The translations under genes and the position numbers were made by a program. Source: a virus. Taken from it: DNA of 35,356 nucleotides. The stretch's first letter is position 1, and each line of letters opens with the position of its first letter. The stretch covers positions 1 to 35,356 of IMG/VR virus record IMGVR_UViG_3300037502_001447; one strand, 5' to 3'. Positions 13,678 through 22,354 of this stretch are shown here, piece by piece. The notes under the pieces are model-generated. The model worked only from the letters and a program-made list of their open reading frames with translations. It was not told where the DNA came from and did no database searches.

Positions 13678-15292
13678 TCACCTGTAGTTCAGCACCCATA
13701 ATGGCAATCTTCACGGGGTCTGTTCCAGACACCTCGTACACACGGTCACGAATTTTAGTCGTCATGCCAAGACGGCGCCAGATCGTGCGGTAGCCAAACT
13801 CGCCAATCTTACCCATAGACCGCCAATGTTCGTTCGACCAAGTGTGCCCGCCATCATCAGACCAACGCAGCATGACCTGCGGGTTATACCCCGGCGCCGC
13901 AGTGTACGCGGTTGTGGTCAGGTAAACCGGCGGCGTTGTGTCATACGGTGCGTCAGGTACGTCGGCAATCGTCTCAAAATTGTCGTTGGCTTCAGTCGTG
14001 ATAACCTCGCCGCTTTCCGTAACAAGGTCGTTCTGTACGTATTCGGCCAGCAAAATATCGCCGCTTTCCGTAATCAAGTCTTCGGCGTCGTATGCCGGGT
14101 ATTGCTCCAGACCAACGCCGGTTTCACAATCAAGCTGGAGCGCGTGCTGCGCCGTACGGCGCAACGTGTTTTCGCCGGTCGGCAGCGCGCGCCACGAACG
14201 AAGCCAGCGCTGCGTTTCGCCGTTGTACGAATATGTGTCGGGGTCTACAGCATAGATGTTGCCGTTTTCGTAATCGCCTAGCACGTTTTCATTGTTGAAG
14301 AAGACCTGCGCTTGCCCGCGGTATCGTGTCCAAACGTCATCCCAGCCGGCGCGCTCATGCCAAGCGCCTGTCGAAGCGTCGTAGACCCACGTCTTTCCGG
14401 CGGATGGAAACACAAGCACGTAGAACGAGTGACCGTCCTGCTGGTATGTATAGCCAATGGCATCCGACATCGTGCCGTACTGCTGAATTTGCCACTCAAC
14501 AGAATGCGTCGAGATGCGCTGCCCTTGGTATCCGTTTGCTACATAAACGATACCTTGCCCGCGGAAATCCTTGCCCAACCAGTAAATCTGGTTGTTCATC
14601 TTGGCAACGCTGTACCGCGCCGCGCAGCCAAGCTCGTTGTATGCGCCTTGAATACGGACTAACGGAAAATCCGACAGCCCCGCGTTGTACCACACTTCAG
14701 TCGAGTTGTTACCAAACAACCAAACTTCGCGGTGGTCTACGATCATGCTGACAATGTTGTCCGGGTCGCCTTCAGCGCTGGCAAAGTCCAACGGGTCGAT
14801 GCTGGTGCCGTCAAGCAGTGCCGTCACCCAAACGCGCTGGCTATTGGGTTCGATGAAAACGAAGTAGCCGTCAAGGTAATCAACAACCGACGCACCAGGA
14901 AAATCAGCGTCTGTAATCTGCCCAAAAACGCCTGTTGAAGTGTTGTAAATGTACCCTGTCGGATTAGCCGCAATCATGATTTGCGTGCCGTTGTCTGCCA
15001 TGGATACAGGGCCAGACCCAAGAATAATTCCGAGCGCCGTTACAGTGTAGCTGGTTGTGACGCGGTAGAGCGTGTTGCCTGACACCACATACATGTTGCC
15101 CGCATGTCCCCACATGCCGCGGATCGGGCCTGTGCCGACAGTTACGCGAAGGGTCAAACCAGGCACGCGCTGAAGAAAAGCCGGTTGTTTGCCGCCTTCT
15201 GGTACAACTTCGGGAAACAAGTTTACCATGCGGTTGTCCGCAGCGTTAACGCTGCGGGCCACATACGCGCTGCCGAGGATCGGCGTCTGCAT
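13661..15292 (-). CDS. Packaged DNA stabilization protein, P22 gp10-like tail hub
   Basis: A 543-residue protein of the gp10 family, which plugs the head and builds the short tail after packaging. N-terminal PILGSAYVARSVNAADNRMVNLFPE and the C-terminal block QVMLRWSDDGGHTWSNEHW ... YRTIWRRLGMTTKIRDRVYEVSGTDPV are signatures. A beta-propeller-like middle has repeated aromatic strands. Residues about 395-440 hold an unusual insertion with two ITESGD-like repeats. The length is slightly above P22 gp10 (472 residues), consistent with that insertion. It lies next to gp4- and fibre-like genes, as in P22. Confidence 0.92.
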   Translation of the reverse strand: MQTPILGSAYVARSVNAADNRMVNLFPEVVPEGGKQPAFLQRVPGLTLRVTVGTGPIRGMWGHAGNMYVVSGNTLYRVTTSYTVTALGIILGSGPVSMADNGTQIMIAANPTGYIYNTSTGVFGQITDADFPGASVVDYLDGYFVFIEPNSQRVWVTALLDGTSIDPLDFASAEGDPDNIVSMIVDHREVWLFGNNSTEVWYNAGLSDFPLVRIQGAYNELGCAARYSVAKMNNQIYWLGKDFRGQGIVYVANGYQGQRISTHSVEWQIQQYGTMSDAIGYTYQQDGHSFYVLVFPSAGKTWVYDASTGAWHERAGWDDVWTRYRGQAQVFFNNENVLGDYENGNIYAVDPDTYSYNGETQRWLRSWRALPTGENTLRRTAQHALQLDCETGVGLEQYPAYDAEDLITESGDILLAEYVQNDLVTESGEVITTEANDNFETIADVPDAPYDTTPPVYLTTTAYTAAPGYNPQVMLRWSDDGGHTWSNEHWRSMGKIGEFGYRTIWRRLGMTTKIRDRVYEVSGTDPVKIAIMGAELQVSGTGA

Positions 15293-15295
15293 TGG

Positions 15296-16123
15296 TTATG
15301 CCACCGTAGCGCCGCGCACGCCGATAACCGCCCACCCTTGCGTGAAATACTGTAGGGTAACGCTATCACCGACGTTCGTAAATGTGATCGTGCTGTAACC
15401 GACACGGGTCGTCGGCGTGAGAATGCCGGTGTCGGCGCCTGCCGCTTCTGCAACATAGGCAATCGTTTTGACCTGACCGACAGTGCCGTTGGCAAGCGTC
15501 AGCGCGTTGCCCGTGGCTGTAGAGGTAAAGGCTGTTGCAAAACTGGTGACGTCAACAGCGCCCGCACCCGAGAGCGACTGCACGTTACCAATGACCGCGC
15601 CGTTGATAGTCTGATTGCCCGTAAACGTCTGCGCGGCGTCCGTGCGCGCGATGGTTGCGCTGGTGGACGGGAACGTCATGACCGTGCTGTCAGTGCCCGC
15701 CAGCGTCAGTGAGTGGTTGGCCGTCAGCGTCTTGCCATCTGCAATCGTAAGCGTGGCACTGGTTGCAGGTGCTGTAATCGCGACATTGTTGACTGACGTT
15801 GCCGTAGCAACGCCGAGTACCGGCGTAATAAGGGTTGGCCCGCTTGCCAAAACAACGTTTCCGGTTCCGGTTGCCGCCGTTGAGCCGGTTCCGCCGCGCG
15901 CGACTGACAGTGTGCCGGTCGTTCCGGCGATAATCGGCAAGCCCGTGCAATTGGCAAGTGTCCCCGAGGACGGCGTCCCAAGGACCGGCGTCGTCAGCGT
16001 TGCGTTCGTAAACAACAGCGTATTGGTCAGTTTCTTGGTGACGCCGCCCTGTACGATAGGGATTTCATCTGTGCCGGCGGCGGCTACTGCGGCAGGAAGC
16101 TGGGAGATGGCAACGGTGGACAT
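15296..16123 (-). CDS. Fibre-like virion protein with TPVLGTPSSGTL repeats
   Basis: A 275-residue Thr/Ala/Gly-rich protein with no charged core. The repeats TTPVLGTPSSGTLANCTG and ITPVLGVATATSVNNV, plus SVARGGTGSTA, are characteristic of phage fibre shafts. The C-terminus (RVGYSTITFTNVGDSVTLQY, GWAVIGVRGATV) looks like a beta-rich cap. It lies between the gp4-like and gp10-like genes. It could be a tail needle equivalent or a head/neck fibre; I cannot decide. The start has AGGTAAACC upstream, a reasonable site. Confidence 0.75.
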   Translation of the reverse strand: MSTVAISQLPAAVAAAGTDEIPIVQGGVTKKLTNTLLFTNATLTTPVLGTPSSGTLANCTGLPIIAGTTGTLSVARGGTGSTAATGTGNVVLASGPTLITPVLGVATATSVNNVAITAPATSATLTIADGKTLTANHSLTLAGTDSTVMTFPSTSATIARTDAAQTFTGNQTINGAVIGNVQSLSGAGAVDVTSFATAFTSTATGNALTLANGTVGQVKTIAYVAEAAGADTGILTPTTRVGYSTITFTNVGDSVTLQYFTQGWAVIGVRGATVA

Positions 16124-16131
16124 GGTTTACC

Positions 16132-16842
16132 TCAGTAGTTTCCGGCAAATATTGAGTAGCGCTGACGCGTGCCGACGATGCTGTAAGGCAGCGCCATGAT
16201 GTCGTCGGGGTTGTTGATACGCTTCAAGTTGCGCTTAGACGTCATGGCAATGCGCTGTACCTGCCGCGACGGCTCGACGCCAAACTCAGGTGCCAATTCG
16301 CAGGCCAGATTGTAGCGGAAGCAGCGCAGATAACCCGGCGGAAACGCCAAGTCAGTGGCGAGATTGGCCGGCTGGGTTAGCTCCTGCACCGAAACGATAT
16401 GGAACTCCAACACCTTTGTCGGCACCGGGTACACATACATCTCAATGTTTGGGTAGGTCATGTTAACCCACAGCACCTGCGGGTAGGTGCTGGTGACGGT
16501 TTTGACCGCAATGCCGTTATACTGCTGCTGGTTGATCAACTTCAGACCATAGGAGATGCCCGACGCCGGATCGCGAAAATACGTGCTGTCGTCGATCATC
16601 ACCGGACGCGTACCGACAATGTCGCCGGTCGGGCCAAAAGTGCGGAAGCGCTGCCCCGGCGGCCAAGTCTCAATCTGGTCAATCGTAGAGAAGACGGCGA
16701 GGCGCTCCGTATTCCAACTGTCGATCATCTGGTTTAGGGCAAGCAGCGCGTCCTGCGCTGTTTCGGAAGAAGGCGTTTCGCCTTCCGCCAACTGCCCGAT
16801 TAGACGAAGAGAGCCGTTAATGATGTCGCCAGCCGTTGCCAT
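16132..16842 (-). CDS. Head completion / tail accessory factor, P22 gp4-like
   Basis: A 236-residue protein of the gp4 family, which binds the portal ring after packaging and forms the platform for the tail hub. N-terminal GDIINGSLRLIGQLAEGETPSSETAQDALLALNQMIDSWN (4-43) is diagnostic; the middle (PQVLWVNMTYPNIEMYVYPVP) and the LAFPPGYLRCFRYNLACELAPEFG helix (164-187) match as well. The extended C-terminus is typical of the family. ATG 16842 follows the upstream gene by 1 nt. Confidence 0.92.
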   Translation of the reverse strand: MATAGDIINGSLRLIGQLAEGETPSSETAQDALLALNQMIDSWNTERLAVFSTIDQIETWPPGQRFRTFGPTGDIVGTRPVMIDDSTYFRDPASGISYGLKLINQQQYNGIAVKTVTSTYPQVLWVNMTYPNIEMYVYPVPTKVLEFHIVSVQELTQPANLATDLAFPPGYLRCFRYNLACELAPEFGVEPSRQVQRIAMTSKRNLKRINNPDDIMALPYSIVGTRQRYSIFAGNY

Positions 16843-16843
16843 T

Positions 16844-17086
16844 CTATTCGTCCTTTGACGCGCGCGGCCTACCGCGACGCCGCGGGGCCTCGCTCATGAC
16901 ATTAACCTCAAGTTCCGGGTCTGGCAAGTCAACCGCAAAGTCGTCCATGCCGTCGTCAGGCTGCGAATTAACCATGTCTTCCGGGTCAAACCGGACCCAG
17001 CCGTTGTTTTCGTCATACTGCGCTTCCATCTCCATTGAGGCGATTTTAACGCCGTGCTTGGGGTGCATCAGATAGATTGCGGTCAT
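16844..17086 (-). CDS. Small conserved phage protein of the head-completion region
   Basis: An 80-residue protein. IYLMHPKHGVKIASMEMEAQYDENNGWVRFDP is a pattern I associate with small podoviral proteins next to gp4, followed by an acidic middle (DDGMDDFAVDLPDPELE) and a basic AT-hook-like end (APRRRGRPRASK). Function is unknown. The RGRP element could contact DNA, which is inference. AAGGTGG lies 7 nt before ATG 17086. Confidence 0.7.
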   Translation of the reverse strand: MTAIYLMHPKHGVKIASMEMEAQYDENNGWVRFDPEDMVNSQPDDGMDDFAVDLPDPELEVNVMSEAPRRRGRPRASKDE

Positions 17087-17103
17087 TGTTCCACCTTATG
17101 AGG

Positions 17104-17129
17104 AACAGGCGGCCCGAGGACCGCCTGTT
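17104..17129 (-). terminator. Intergenic hairpin after the 17133 gene
   Basis: Perfect 9-bp inverted repeat AACAGGCGG / CCGCCTGTT (17104-17112 and 17121-17129) with an 8-nt loop. On the minus strand it falls between the stop codon at 17133 and the ribosome binding site of the next gene, and no T-run follows. It may be a weak attenuator or an RNA-stabilising structure. Confidence 0.45.
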
Positions 17130-17132
17130 TGG

Positions 17133-17426
17133 TTAGGCAATCAGGTTCAACGCCTGGAGGCGAGTTTCTAGTTCGGATACGCGGGTCTGAAGATTAGCAA
17201 TAACCGCCAGAACCGAGTTACCTTCGTCCTTGGTGACAAAACCAAAAGCGCTGGTGTTCACCAAATCCTGAATGGCATAGTCGGGCGTGCCGGGAGCCGT
17301 TGACGTAATCGTCGTAAGCTGGGCCGTCAGCGCCGCGCCCTTGGCCGAATAGACCGGGTTAGCGATGGTGGCGCCGTCGAGGTACGGGTCCTCGTAGGCA
17401 ACACCAACAGGCTTCGTATTGGGCAT
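17133..17426 (-). CDS. Small virion protein with C-terminal coiled coil
   Basis: A 97-residue protein. N-terminal VAYEDPYLDGATIANPVYSAKG, a hydrophobic Thr/Ala middle, then a regular heptad helix at 72-94 (VLAVIANLQTRVSELETRLQAL), probably forming a trimer. Between two hairpins and next to the coat region, it is likely a head fibre or decoration protein. AAGGAG lies 8 nt before the ATG at 17426. No enzymatic motif. Confidence 0.72.
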   Translation of the reverse strand: MPNTKPVGVAYEDPYLDGATIANPVYSAKGAALTAQLTTITSTAPGTPDYAIQDLVNTSAFGFVTKDEGNSVLAVIANLQTRVSELETRLQALNLIA

Positions 17427-17447
17427 GTGGTTCTCCTTGAAGGATGA

Positions 17448-17471
17448 GGCGGGCAGCTTGCGCTGCCCGCC
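17448..17471 (-). terminator. Intergenic hairpin after the decoration-like gene
   Basis: Perfect 10-bp stem GGCGGGCAGC / GCTGCCCGCC (17448-17457, 17462-17471) with the 4-nt loop TTGC. On the minus strand it follows the stop codon at 17478 and is followed by TCATCCTT, a weak T-containing stretch. It may be a partial terminator that lowers expression downstream of coat, or a stabiliser of the coat transcript. Confidence 0.5.
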
Positions 17472-17477
17472 GTTGCG

Positions 17478-17906
17478 TTAGGCGATACGATAGATCGTAT
17501 ACGCCGCATCGCCCGTCTTGCGCCAACGGAAGATGCCCGAGGTGTTGTTGGTCTTGGTCAGCGCGTCCTGGATGACGTCGTTGCCGACGAGGGTGTTGCC
17601 CGCGCCAGCCGTAAACGTCACATCGTTGCCTGCGTCGTCGCCGATGTTGATGAAGGCGCAGTCAAAGGTCGAGCCAACCTTGAGGCTGGGAAATGCGGCG
17701 TCCAGCAGCGCGCCCGTCGGGAACACATAGGTGCCCGCAGAGGTGCTGCCGGGGTCCATCGTGCAAACGCCGTTTGCAAGATCGGCCGCCGTGATCGTCA
17801 CCGACGCGCCCGTGAGCGCAACCGGAGCCGAAGAGTTGTAAAAGCTGATCTCGCCAAGGTTGCCGTCGCCAACCTGATAGCCACCAGCGCCATTCGGAAG
17901 TGCCAT
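17478..17906 (-). CDS. Probable capsid decoration or head protein
   Basis: A 142-residue Gly/Thr/Ala-rich beta protein directly after the coat gene, 26 nt apart. Visible strands include VALTGASVTITAADLANG, FPSLKVGSTFDCAFINIGD and DVTFTAGAGNTLVG, with the C-terminal TSGIFRWRKTGDAAYTIYRIA that is common in phage decoration and fibre-tip proteins. No catalytic motif. Role inferred from composition and position. Confidence 0.7.
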   Translation of the reverse strand: MALPNGAGGYQVGDGNLGEISFYNSSAPVALTGASVTITAADLANGVCTMDPGSTSAGTYVFPTGALLDAAFPSLKVGSTFDCAFINIGDDAGNDVTFTAGAGNTLVGNDVIQDALTKTNNTSGIFRWRKTGDAAYTIYRIA

Positions 17907-17932
17907 GTGCGTGTTCTCCTATTCGCTACCTG

Positions 17933-19138
17933 TTAGCCCCAAAGACGGCAAGCCATCGGGGCGCGGATGACCGAATAACCATACAGTACGTCGATACGGC
18001 AGGGCATACGGTCGTTGTTGATGTCGTACTGGCGCACAACGCGCATCGAGATGCCGTTGTGAACCTGCCGCGAGGCCATATCGACACCGTTCGGAAGCAG
18101 CAGGTCGGCCGTAGCGAACGAGATGGCATCCTTGTGGTAGATCAGGTTCTGCGGGTAGTAGGTCGAGGCCGCGCCAAGGAACGTGACCGTGGCAGACGCC
18201 TGCGGGAAGCTGTCCACCGTAGCCAGCGCGTTGGCCGAGGTGTAGATCGCCGGGCTGATCTTGACGGCGGTGTAGGCACCAGCAACAGCCGTAGCGGCTT
18301 CGGTAACGACAAACTGCTGAAGCGCACCAGTGGACTGACGGGTCTGCGGGTTGACCGCATACACGTTAGCAATGGTAAACACGTCGCCGACCGCAATCGT
18401 CTGCGTGCCGGTGCCGGTGATGTTCAGCGTGGACTGACCCTGCGTAGACACGGTGGTCGTGACAGAGTGAGCGCCGGTGCGAGAACCCGTCTGGTGCTGC
18501 TGGATCGACTGAGACATGTTGATCTCTTCGTACCCCAGCACGCCTTCACCCATCATGCCGTTCTTGAACTGACGGGAGATGGTATCGACCGGGTTGAAGA
18601 GGCCCTTCATGCCTTCGACCAGACCCGCGTTAGCGGCCGGGTTCACGGTCGCATAGCGGTTCGGCATCATGGCGGCGAACTCGTTCAGCTTCTGCTGGCC
18701 CTGAAGAAGGACGAGCGAAGTGGCCGGGGTCGTGCCGGGGGTGCCGACGGACGAGTAGATGGACTTGTAGGCGTTGGCGACGTCAGCGTCGATAGAGGAC
18801 GCAAGCTGCGAGATACGCGGCTTGAGCACACGATCAGCGAAGTCGTCGAGCTGCATGGTAAGTTCGGCAGACGTGAAGTTCACGCCGATGTGCTTCTGCG
18901 AAGCAACCGTCAGCGTCGTAAACTGCTCGTTGTCGTCCTGCACCTGAAGGGCAGCACCGTCGGTCACCAGCGCACGGTCGGGCAGACGGATGCGGAGGGT
19001 GGAACCGATCTTGGCGCCTTCGACGGCGAAGCTGTCGTCGTACTGACGGTTGACGTTACGGGTGATGACCAGGTTGTTCTCAAGGATTTCGAGAGCCTTC
19101 CGGGTGATCATGTCAATAGTAAGAAGTGAGTTAGACAT
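17933..19138 (-). CDS. Major capsid protein, P22 coat protein family
   Basis: A 401-residue coat protein with an HK97 fold of the P22 gp5 group. N-terminal MITRKALEILENNLVITRNVNRQYDDSFAVEGAKIGSTLRIRLP is the family signature, followed by the E-loop type region and an inserted Ig-like domain position (around 200-300: STLNITGTGTQTIAVGDVFTIANVYAVNP). C-terminal MRVVRQYDINNDRMPCRIDVLYGYSVIRAPMACRLWG also matches. P22 coat is 430 residues, so the length is normal. It follows the scaffold gene by 21 nt with AAAGGT upstream of the ATG. Confidence 0.95.
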   Translation of the reverse strand: MSNSLLTIDMITRKALEILENNLVITRNVNRQYDDSFAVEGAKIGSTLRIRLPDRALVTDGAALQVQDDNEQFTTLTVASQKHIGVNFTSAELTMQLDDFADRVLKPRISQLASSIDADVANAYKSIYSSVGTPGTTPATSLVLLQGQQKLNEFAAMMPNRYATVNPAANAGLVEGMKGLFNPVDTISRQFKNGMMGEGVLGYEEINMSQSIQQHQTGSRTGAHSVTTTVSTQGQSTLNITGTGTQTIAVGDVFTIANVYAVNPQTRQSTGALQQFVVTEAATAVAGAYTAVKISPAIYTSANALATVDSFPQASATVTFLGAASTYYPQNLIYHKDAISFATADLLLPNGVDMASRQVHNGISMRVVRQYDINNDRMPCRIDVLYGYSVIRAPMACRLWG

Positions 19139-19159
19139 TTATCCTTACCTTTCAAGGAC

Positions 19160-19936
19160 TTATCGTCTGCGTTGTGCCTCGTACTTCTTGATCTGGCGCA
19201 GCCGTTCCTGCTCAATCCACTCCGACGTTGACATGCTCTTTACAGAACGCGGGTCGGTGGTGTCATACGCAGGCGAACCTGTGGTTCTGGCCGTCACCGG
19301 AGCAATAGGCGCCGGGGCGGTTGAGGTCTTTTTGGCCGGAGGGTTCGCGGCCAGTCTGGCCTCGACCTTTCCGATTTCCCGTGCCTGCAAGAGCGGGCTG
19401 AGACGCGCAATCCGTTCGGCTTCCTTTGGGTTCGACCCGAGCCAGTAAATGACGTCGGGACCGATCTCGGATGCCTGAATGGTCTGCGCCATCGTTTCCG
19501 TGACGGGGAGCTTCGGGTTGTAGGCGACCTGTTCAAAGTCGTCGTACTTGTTCCGGGCGTCCTCTTCACGGTCCTGATATGCGTCGAGCATTGCGGCCCG
19601 TTCAGCTTCGGCTTCGCGTTGGGCGAGGAGTTCCTGCGCCTTGCGTTCGGCCATCGCGTCGGCATAAGCCTGGGCGTTGGTAAAATCGTCGGGCTTCAGG
19701 GGTTCAGGCGGCGGTGCCGCCGGAACGACTGGAGCCTTGGACTTCTGCTCGCGTTCCCATTTCCGTTGCTCTCTTGCGAGACGCTTGCTTACGATGGCAT
19801 CCAACTCTTCTTGCGTGAAGGTTTTGGGCGCCTCCGCAGGCTTCGGTTCCGGCGAAGAATTATCTGTTTCGGGCGCAGAGGCGGCCGTGGCCTCCGGTTC
19901 CGGCGCGGGCGCACCCGCTAGTTCGTTCTCAATCAT
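19160..19936 (-). CDS. Scaffolding protein
   Basis: A 258-residue, highly charged, low-aromatic protein placed just before coat. The N-terminus is a Pro/Glu/Ala-rich disordered stretch, then a helix (FTQEELDAIVSKRLAREQRKWERE, 39-62), a long coiled coil (MAERKAQELLAQREAEAERAAML) and a basic C-terminal helix pair (STSEWIEQERLRQIKKYEAQRRR) like the coat-binding helix-turn-helix of P22 scaffold. It drives procapsid assembly and leaves before packaging. A candidate promoter precedes the gene. Confidence 0.87.
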   Translation of the reverse strand: MIENELAGAPAPEPEATAASAPETDNSSPEPKPAEAPKTFTQEELDAIVSKRLAREQRKWEREQKSKAPVVPAAPPPEPLKPDDFTNAQAYADAMAERKAQELLAQREAEAERAAMLDAYQDREEDARNKYDDFEQVAYNPKLPVTETMAQTIQASEIGPDVIYWLGSNPKEAERIARLSPLLQAREIGKVEARLAANPPAKKTSTAPAPIAPVTARTTGSPAYDTTDPRSVKSMSTSEWIEQERLRQIKKYEAQRRR

Positions 19937-19983
19937 TCACATACCTTTCGGTTCCTGGCGTACCCTGCCAGTAGGGGTAGTTT

Positions 19984-20012
19984 TCCGTAACATATTTTGT
20001 TACAGTGGTCAA
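19984..20012 (-). promoter_or_regulatory. Candidate late promoter before scaffold and coat
   Basis: On the minus strand TTGACC (20007-20012), a 17-nt spacer and TACGGA (19984-19989), in the only sizeable gap (76 nt) in this part of the late operon. The spacer contains GTAAC-N7-GTTAC. The -35 hexamer is the same TTGACC as at 3337. The -10 is weak, so this is a suggestion only. Confidence 0.3.
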
Positions 20013-20318
20013 TCAAGCGTAATAACTGATGTTTAGCTTCGCGCTGGCCGCCGTTTCGATAAACTTTATGCGGGTCAAGTCGCCGTCATACTGAAACGGA
20101 ACCCCCGCTGCCAGCGGCATACCGACAGATGCGGTGGGGTCCGTGCCATCGTCGCGCCAGCGCACGTCCTCGGTCTCGGCAATAATTAGCGCGAAGGTAG
20201 GCTGCTGTTTATTGCCGTTCTTGTCTACAGTCGGAACAGTCAGGCCAACCGCTGAACTGAGCGTTGAAATCTGCTGGTAGCCGATGCACGACGTAACAGC
20301 TTTAAGGGTCATTGCCAT
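20013..20318 (-). CDS. Small conserved virion protein
   Basis: A 101-residue protein. GYQQISTLSSAVGLTVP, ALIIAETEDVRWRDDGTDPTASVGMPLAAGVPFQYDGDL and IKFIETAASAKLNISYYA form a pattern common in small phage virion proteins, sometimes annotated as decoration or fibre-associated. It is all beta, without charge clusters. GGAG lies 9 nt upstream of ATG 20318; ATG 20312 is an alternative. It ends exactly at the candidate scaffold promoter. Confidence 0.72.
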   Translation of the reverse strand: MAMTLKAVTSCIGYQQISTLSSAVGLTVPTVDKNGNKQQPTFALIIAETEDVRWRDDGTDPTASVGMPLAAGVPFQYDGDLTRIKFIETAASAKLNISYYA

Positions 20319-20320
20319 GG

Positions 20321-22354
20321 TTAAAATCTCCGTTTTTCGGTGAAGGAGCGAAGGTCATACTGTACGTTGGTATTCGCTACAGGGACAGGAATGGCGAACA
20401 GCCAGCCCAAATTATTCCCTGCATCAACGTTTCCGTTGGTCGCGTATGCTTCCCACGTTGCGCCGCCGGTAGCACTGCTATCCTTGATAGATACGTAGGA
20501 CACTGAAACGGTGCCGCTGGGCTTGCTAAATGTAGCCCTTGTGCCACTTACGGTAGTGTCCAGAGTAATGAGGTTGCCCGGCGTGCCAGACAAAGAGAAG
20601 GCACTAACAGTCTGCGTTGTGCCAGCCGTAAGCCTGATAGTCGCAGGCTGCACCGTGTTGGTGATGTTGGCAAAGGTGCTGCTCTGGGCAATCGTAAGAG
20701 TTCCAGCCCCGCCTTGGTTCAGTGTTGGCCAAGAATAGCCGCCGCCTTGAAACGTCTTTGCGGTGGCGCTGGTCATACTGATAGTGGCTGTGGACGGGCT
20801 GACAGTTGTACCTGTGCCCGGTGCGTTCCAAAATGACGTTACCGTCCATAGCCCGCTGCCGAGCGTGATTGTCTTAGTACCGCTACCGCTTGCGGACAAC
20901 GATCTAATCGTTACGTTGTTGTTATTGGCGTCAAAAGTTCCGGTAGTAACTCCTATATCAAGGCTTGAGGTGTACGCATCCCCTAACCTAAACGTACCTG
21001 TCACCGCATTCGCGGCAGCCGTAAATGTGATCGTTTTACCAGCGGTAGTGAAGACCATTGTGCCACGACCAGCAAAATTTTGTTGGCCTCCGCCGGATAC
21101 GGTCACACCAGACCCTAGGGTGTAGGAACCGTAACGATCCTGAATGGCGGAATGGTTTATTGTGATGCCAGTAGTCCTAGTCGAACAATCAACCGCGCTA
21201 ATGTTATAGATTAGGCTATGGTCAAGCGTTCCTGTCAATGCGGTGTCGTTATTTATAACTGCCGTATCTTGGGCCAGCGGAAAATTGTTGTCCGAGCCGG
21301 CCCCGCCAGAAGTCAACGCCCAAGAGGATGACCCCTGCCAAGTAGTACTTGTTCCCACACGATAAACAGTCTTTGCCGCTGGAAATGTAATGCCGCTGTT
21401 TCCCCCACAATCACCGGCTCTTGTTGGAGTAGCCCCAGCAGCAGATCCAGCAAGTGTAATATCTCGGAAGTCGCAGTCATTGGCTGATATGGCGTTTGCA
21501 GTAATAGTTCTAACTGTTCCAATAACGCTGGAACGAACAAAACCGCGCGCGATAGCAGACGATCCAGCGCAAGTAAACGTGCCGTTAACTGTCTGGTCTC
21601 CACCTAACGAAAGTTGAGACAATCCTGTAACACTCGCTACCAGTGTCAAATTATTAAAGGTGTGCGATGTTGAAATTGATCGCGTGCCAGTATTGGCAGT
21701 AGTAAACGAGCAGTTGTAAAAAGTCAGAGATATGGATGAGTTAATCGAACCAGACAGACCAGTAGCGTTTATCTGAGATGTTCCGGCGTCAAATGATAGA
21801 TCGCTGCCGGTTACAGTAAAATTCCCGCTAAGAGTTACCGTTGATGATCCAAGCTGGATAGCTCTAGTCAAAGACCCGTTGCTATTGATATTAGCAGATG
21901 TCAAATTGTAGTTTGCTGTAGCAAACGTTCCCTGCGTAACTGTTAAGTTATTAGTACCAATATTAAGCGCGTCACCTAGTGTGACGGTAATTCCAGCACC
22001 ATCAATGGTTACGTTTCTTACGTTCTTTCCAGACGAGATAAAGGTCCCTGTTCCGGTAAACGTAATTGTACCAGTGTATGAGTATGTCATACCGGCAACC
22101 AAGGTAATGCTGCCAGCTACTGAAATAGCCGCAGACCCAGCAAGCGTCCCGGTAAAACCTGTGCAGTTGATGGACTTTGCGCCAGTATTACCGGCTGCAA
22201 TCGTTACAGTCCCTGTCGAGAGATTATCAAAGAAGACATCATCAGCAGATGTAGGGACGGTCTCCCCACCAGTACCACCAGACGAAGCAGCCCATTTTGT
22301 TCCTGCTGTGCCATCCCATGAGGCTGTACCACCAACCCAATACCTGTCAGCCAT
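20321..22354 (-). CDS. Large beta-helical fibre protein (YWVGGTASWDGT repeats)
   Basis: A 677-residue Ser/Thr/Gly/Asn-rich protein made almost wholly of short beta strands. I chose ATG 22354 (MADRYWVGG), which overlaps the preceding stop by 8 nt; an in-frame start 21 nt further up exists. The module RYWVGGTASWDGTAG ... SGGTGGETVPTSADDVFFD (4-45) recurs in degenerate form near 335-380 (VYRVGTSTTWQGSSS ... SGGAGSDNNFPLAQD), so the protein seems internally duplicated. It is probably a receptor-binding or adhesin-like fibre on the virion. No enzymatic motif is evident. The AT content is clearly higher than in neighbouring genes. Confidence 0.72.
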   Translation of the reverse strand: MADRYWVGGTASWDGTAGTKWAASSGGTGGETVPTSADDVFFDNLSTGTVTIAAGNTGAKSINCTGFTGTLAGSAAISVAGSITLVAGMTYSYTGTITFTGTGTFISSGKNVRNVTIDGAGITVTLGDALNIGTNNLTVTQGTFATANYNLTSANINSNGSLTRAIQLGSSTVTLSGNFTVTGSDLSFDAGTSQINATGLSGSINSSISLTFYNCSFTTANTGTRSISTSHTFNNLTLVASVTGLSQLSLGGDQTVNGTFTCAGSSAIARGFVRSSVIGTVRTITANAISANDCDFRDITLAGSAAGATPTRAGDCGGNSGITFPAAKTVYRVGTSTTWQGSSSWALTSGGAGSDNNFPLAQDTAVINNDTALTGTLDHSLIYNISAVDCSTRTTGITINHSAIQDRYGSYTLGSGVTVSGGGQQNFAGRGTMVFTTAGKTITFTAAANAVTGTFRLGDAYTSSLDIGVTTGTFDANNNNVTIRSLSASGSGTKTITLGSGLWTVTSFWNAPGTGTTVSPSTATISMTSATAKTFQGGGYSWPTLNQGGAGTLTIAQSSTFANITNTVQPATIRLTAGTTQTVSAFSLSGTPGNLITLDTTVSGTRATFSKPSGTVSVSYVSIKDSSATGGATWEAYATNGNVDAGNNLGWLFAIPVPVANTNVQYDLRSFTEKRRF

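Noticed and set aside
17900-19129. 409-codon plus-strand frame opposite the coat gene
   Set aside because: The coat protein match on the minus strand is unambiguous; this is an antisense shadow.
19281-19689. Possible second protein (123 codons) inside the scaffold gene
   Set aside because: Arg/Pro/Thr-rich shadow frame without a ribosome site.
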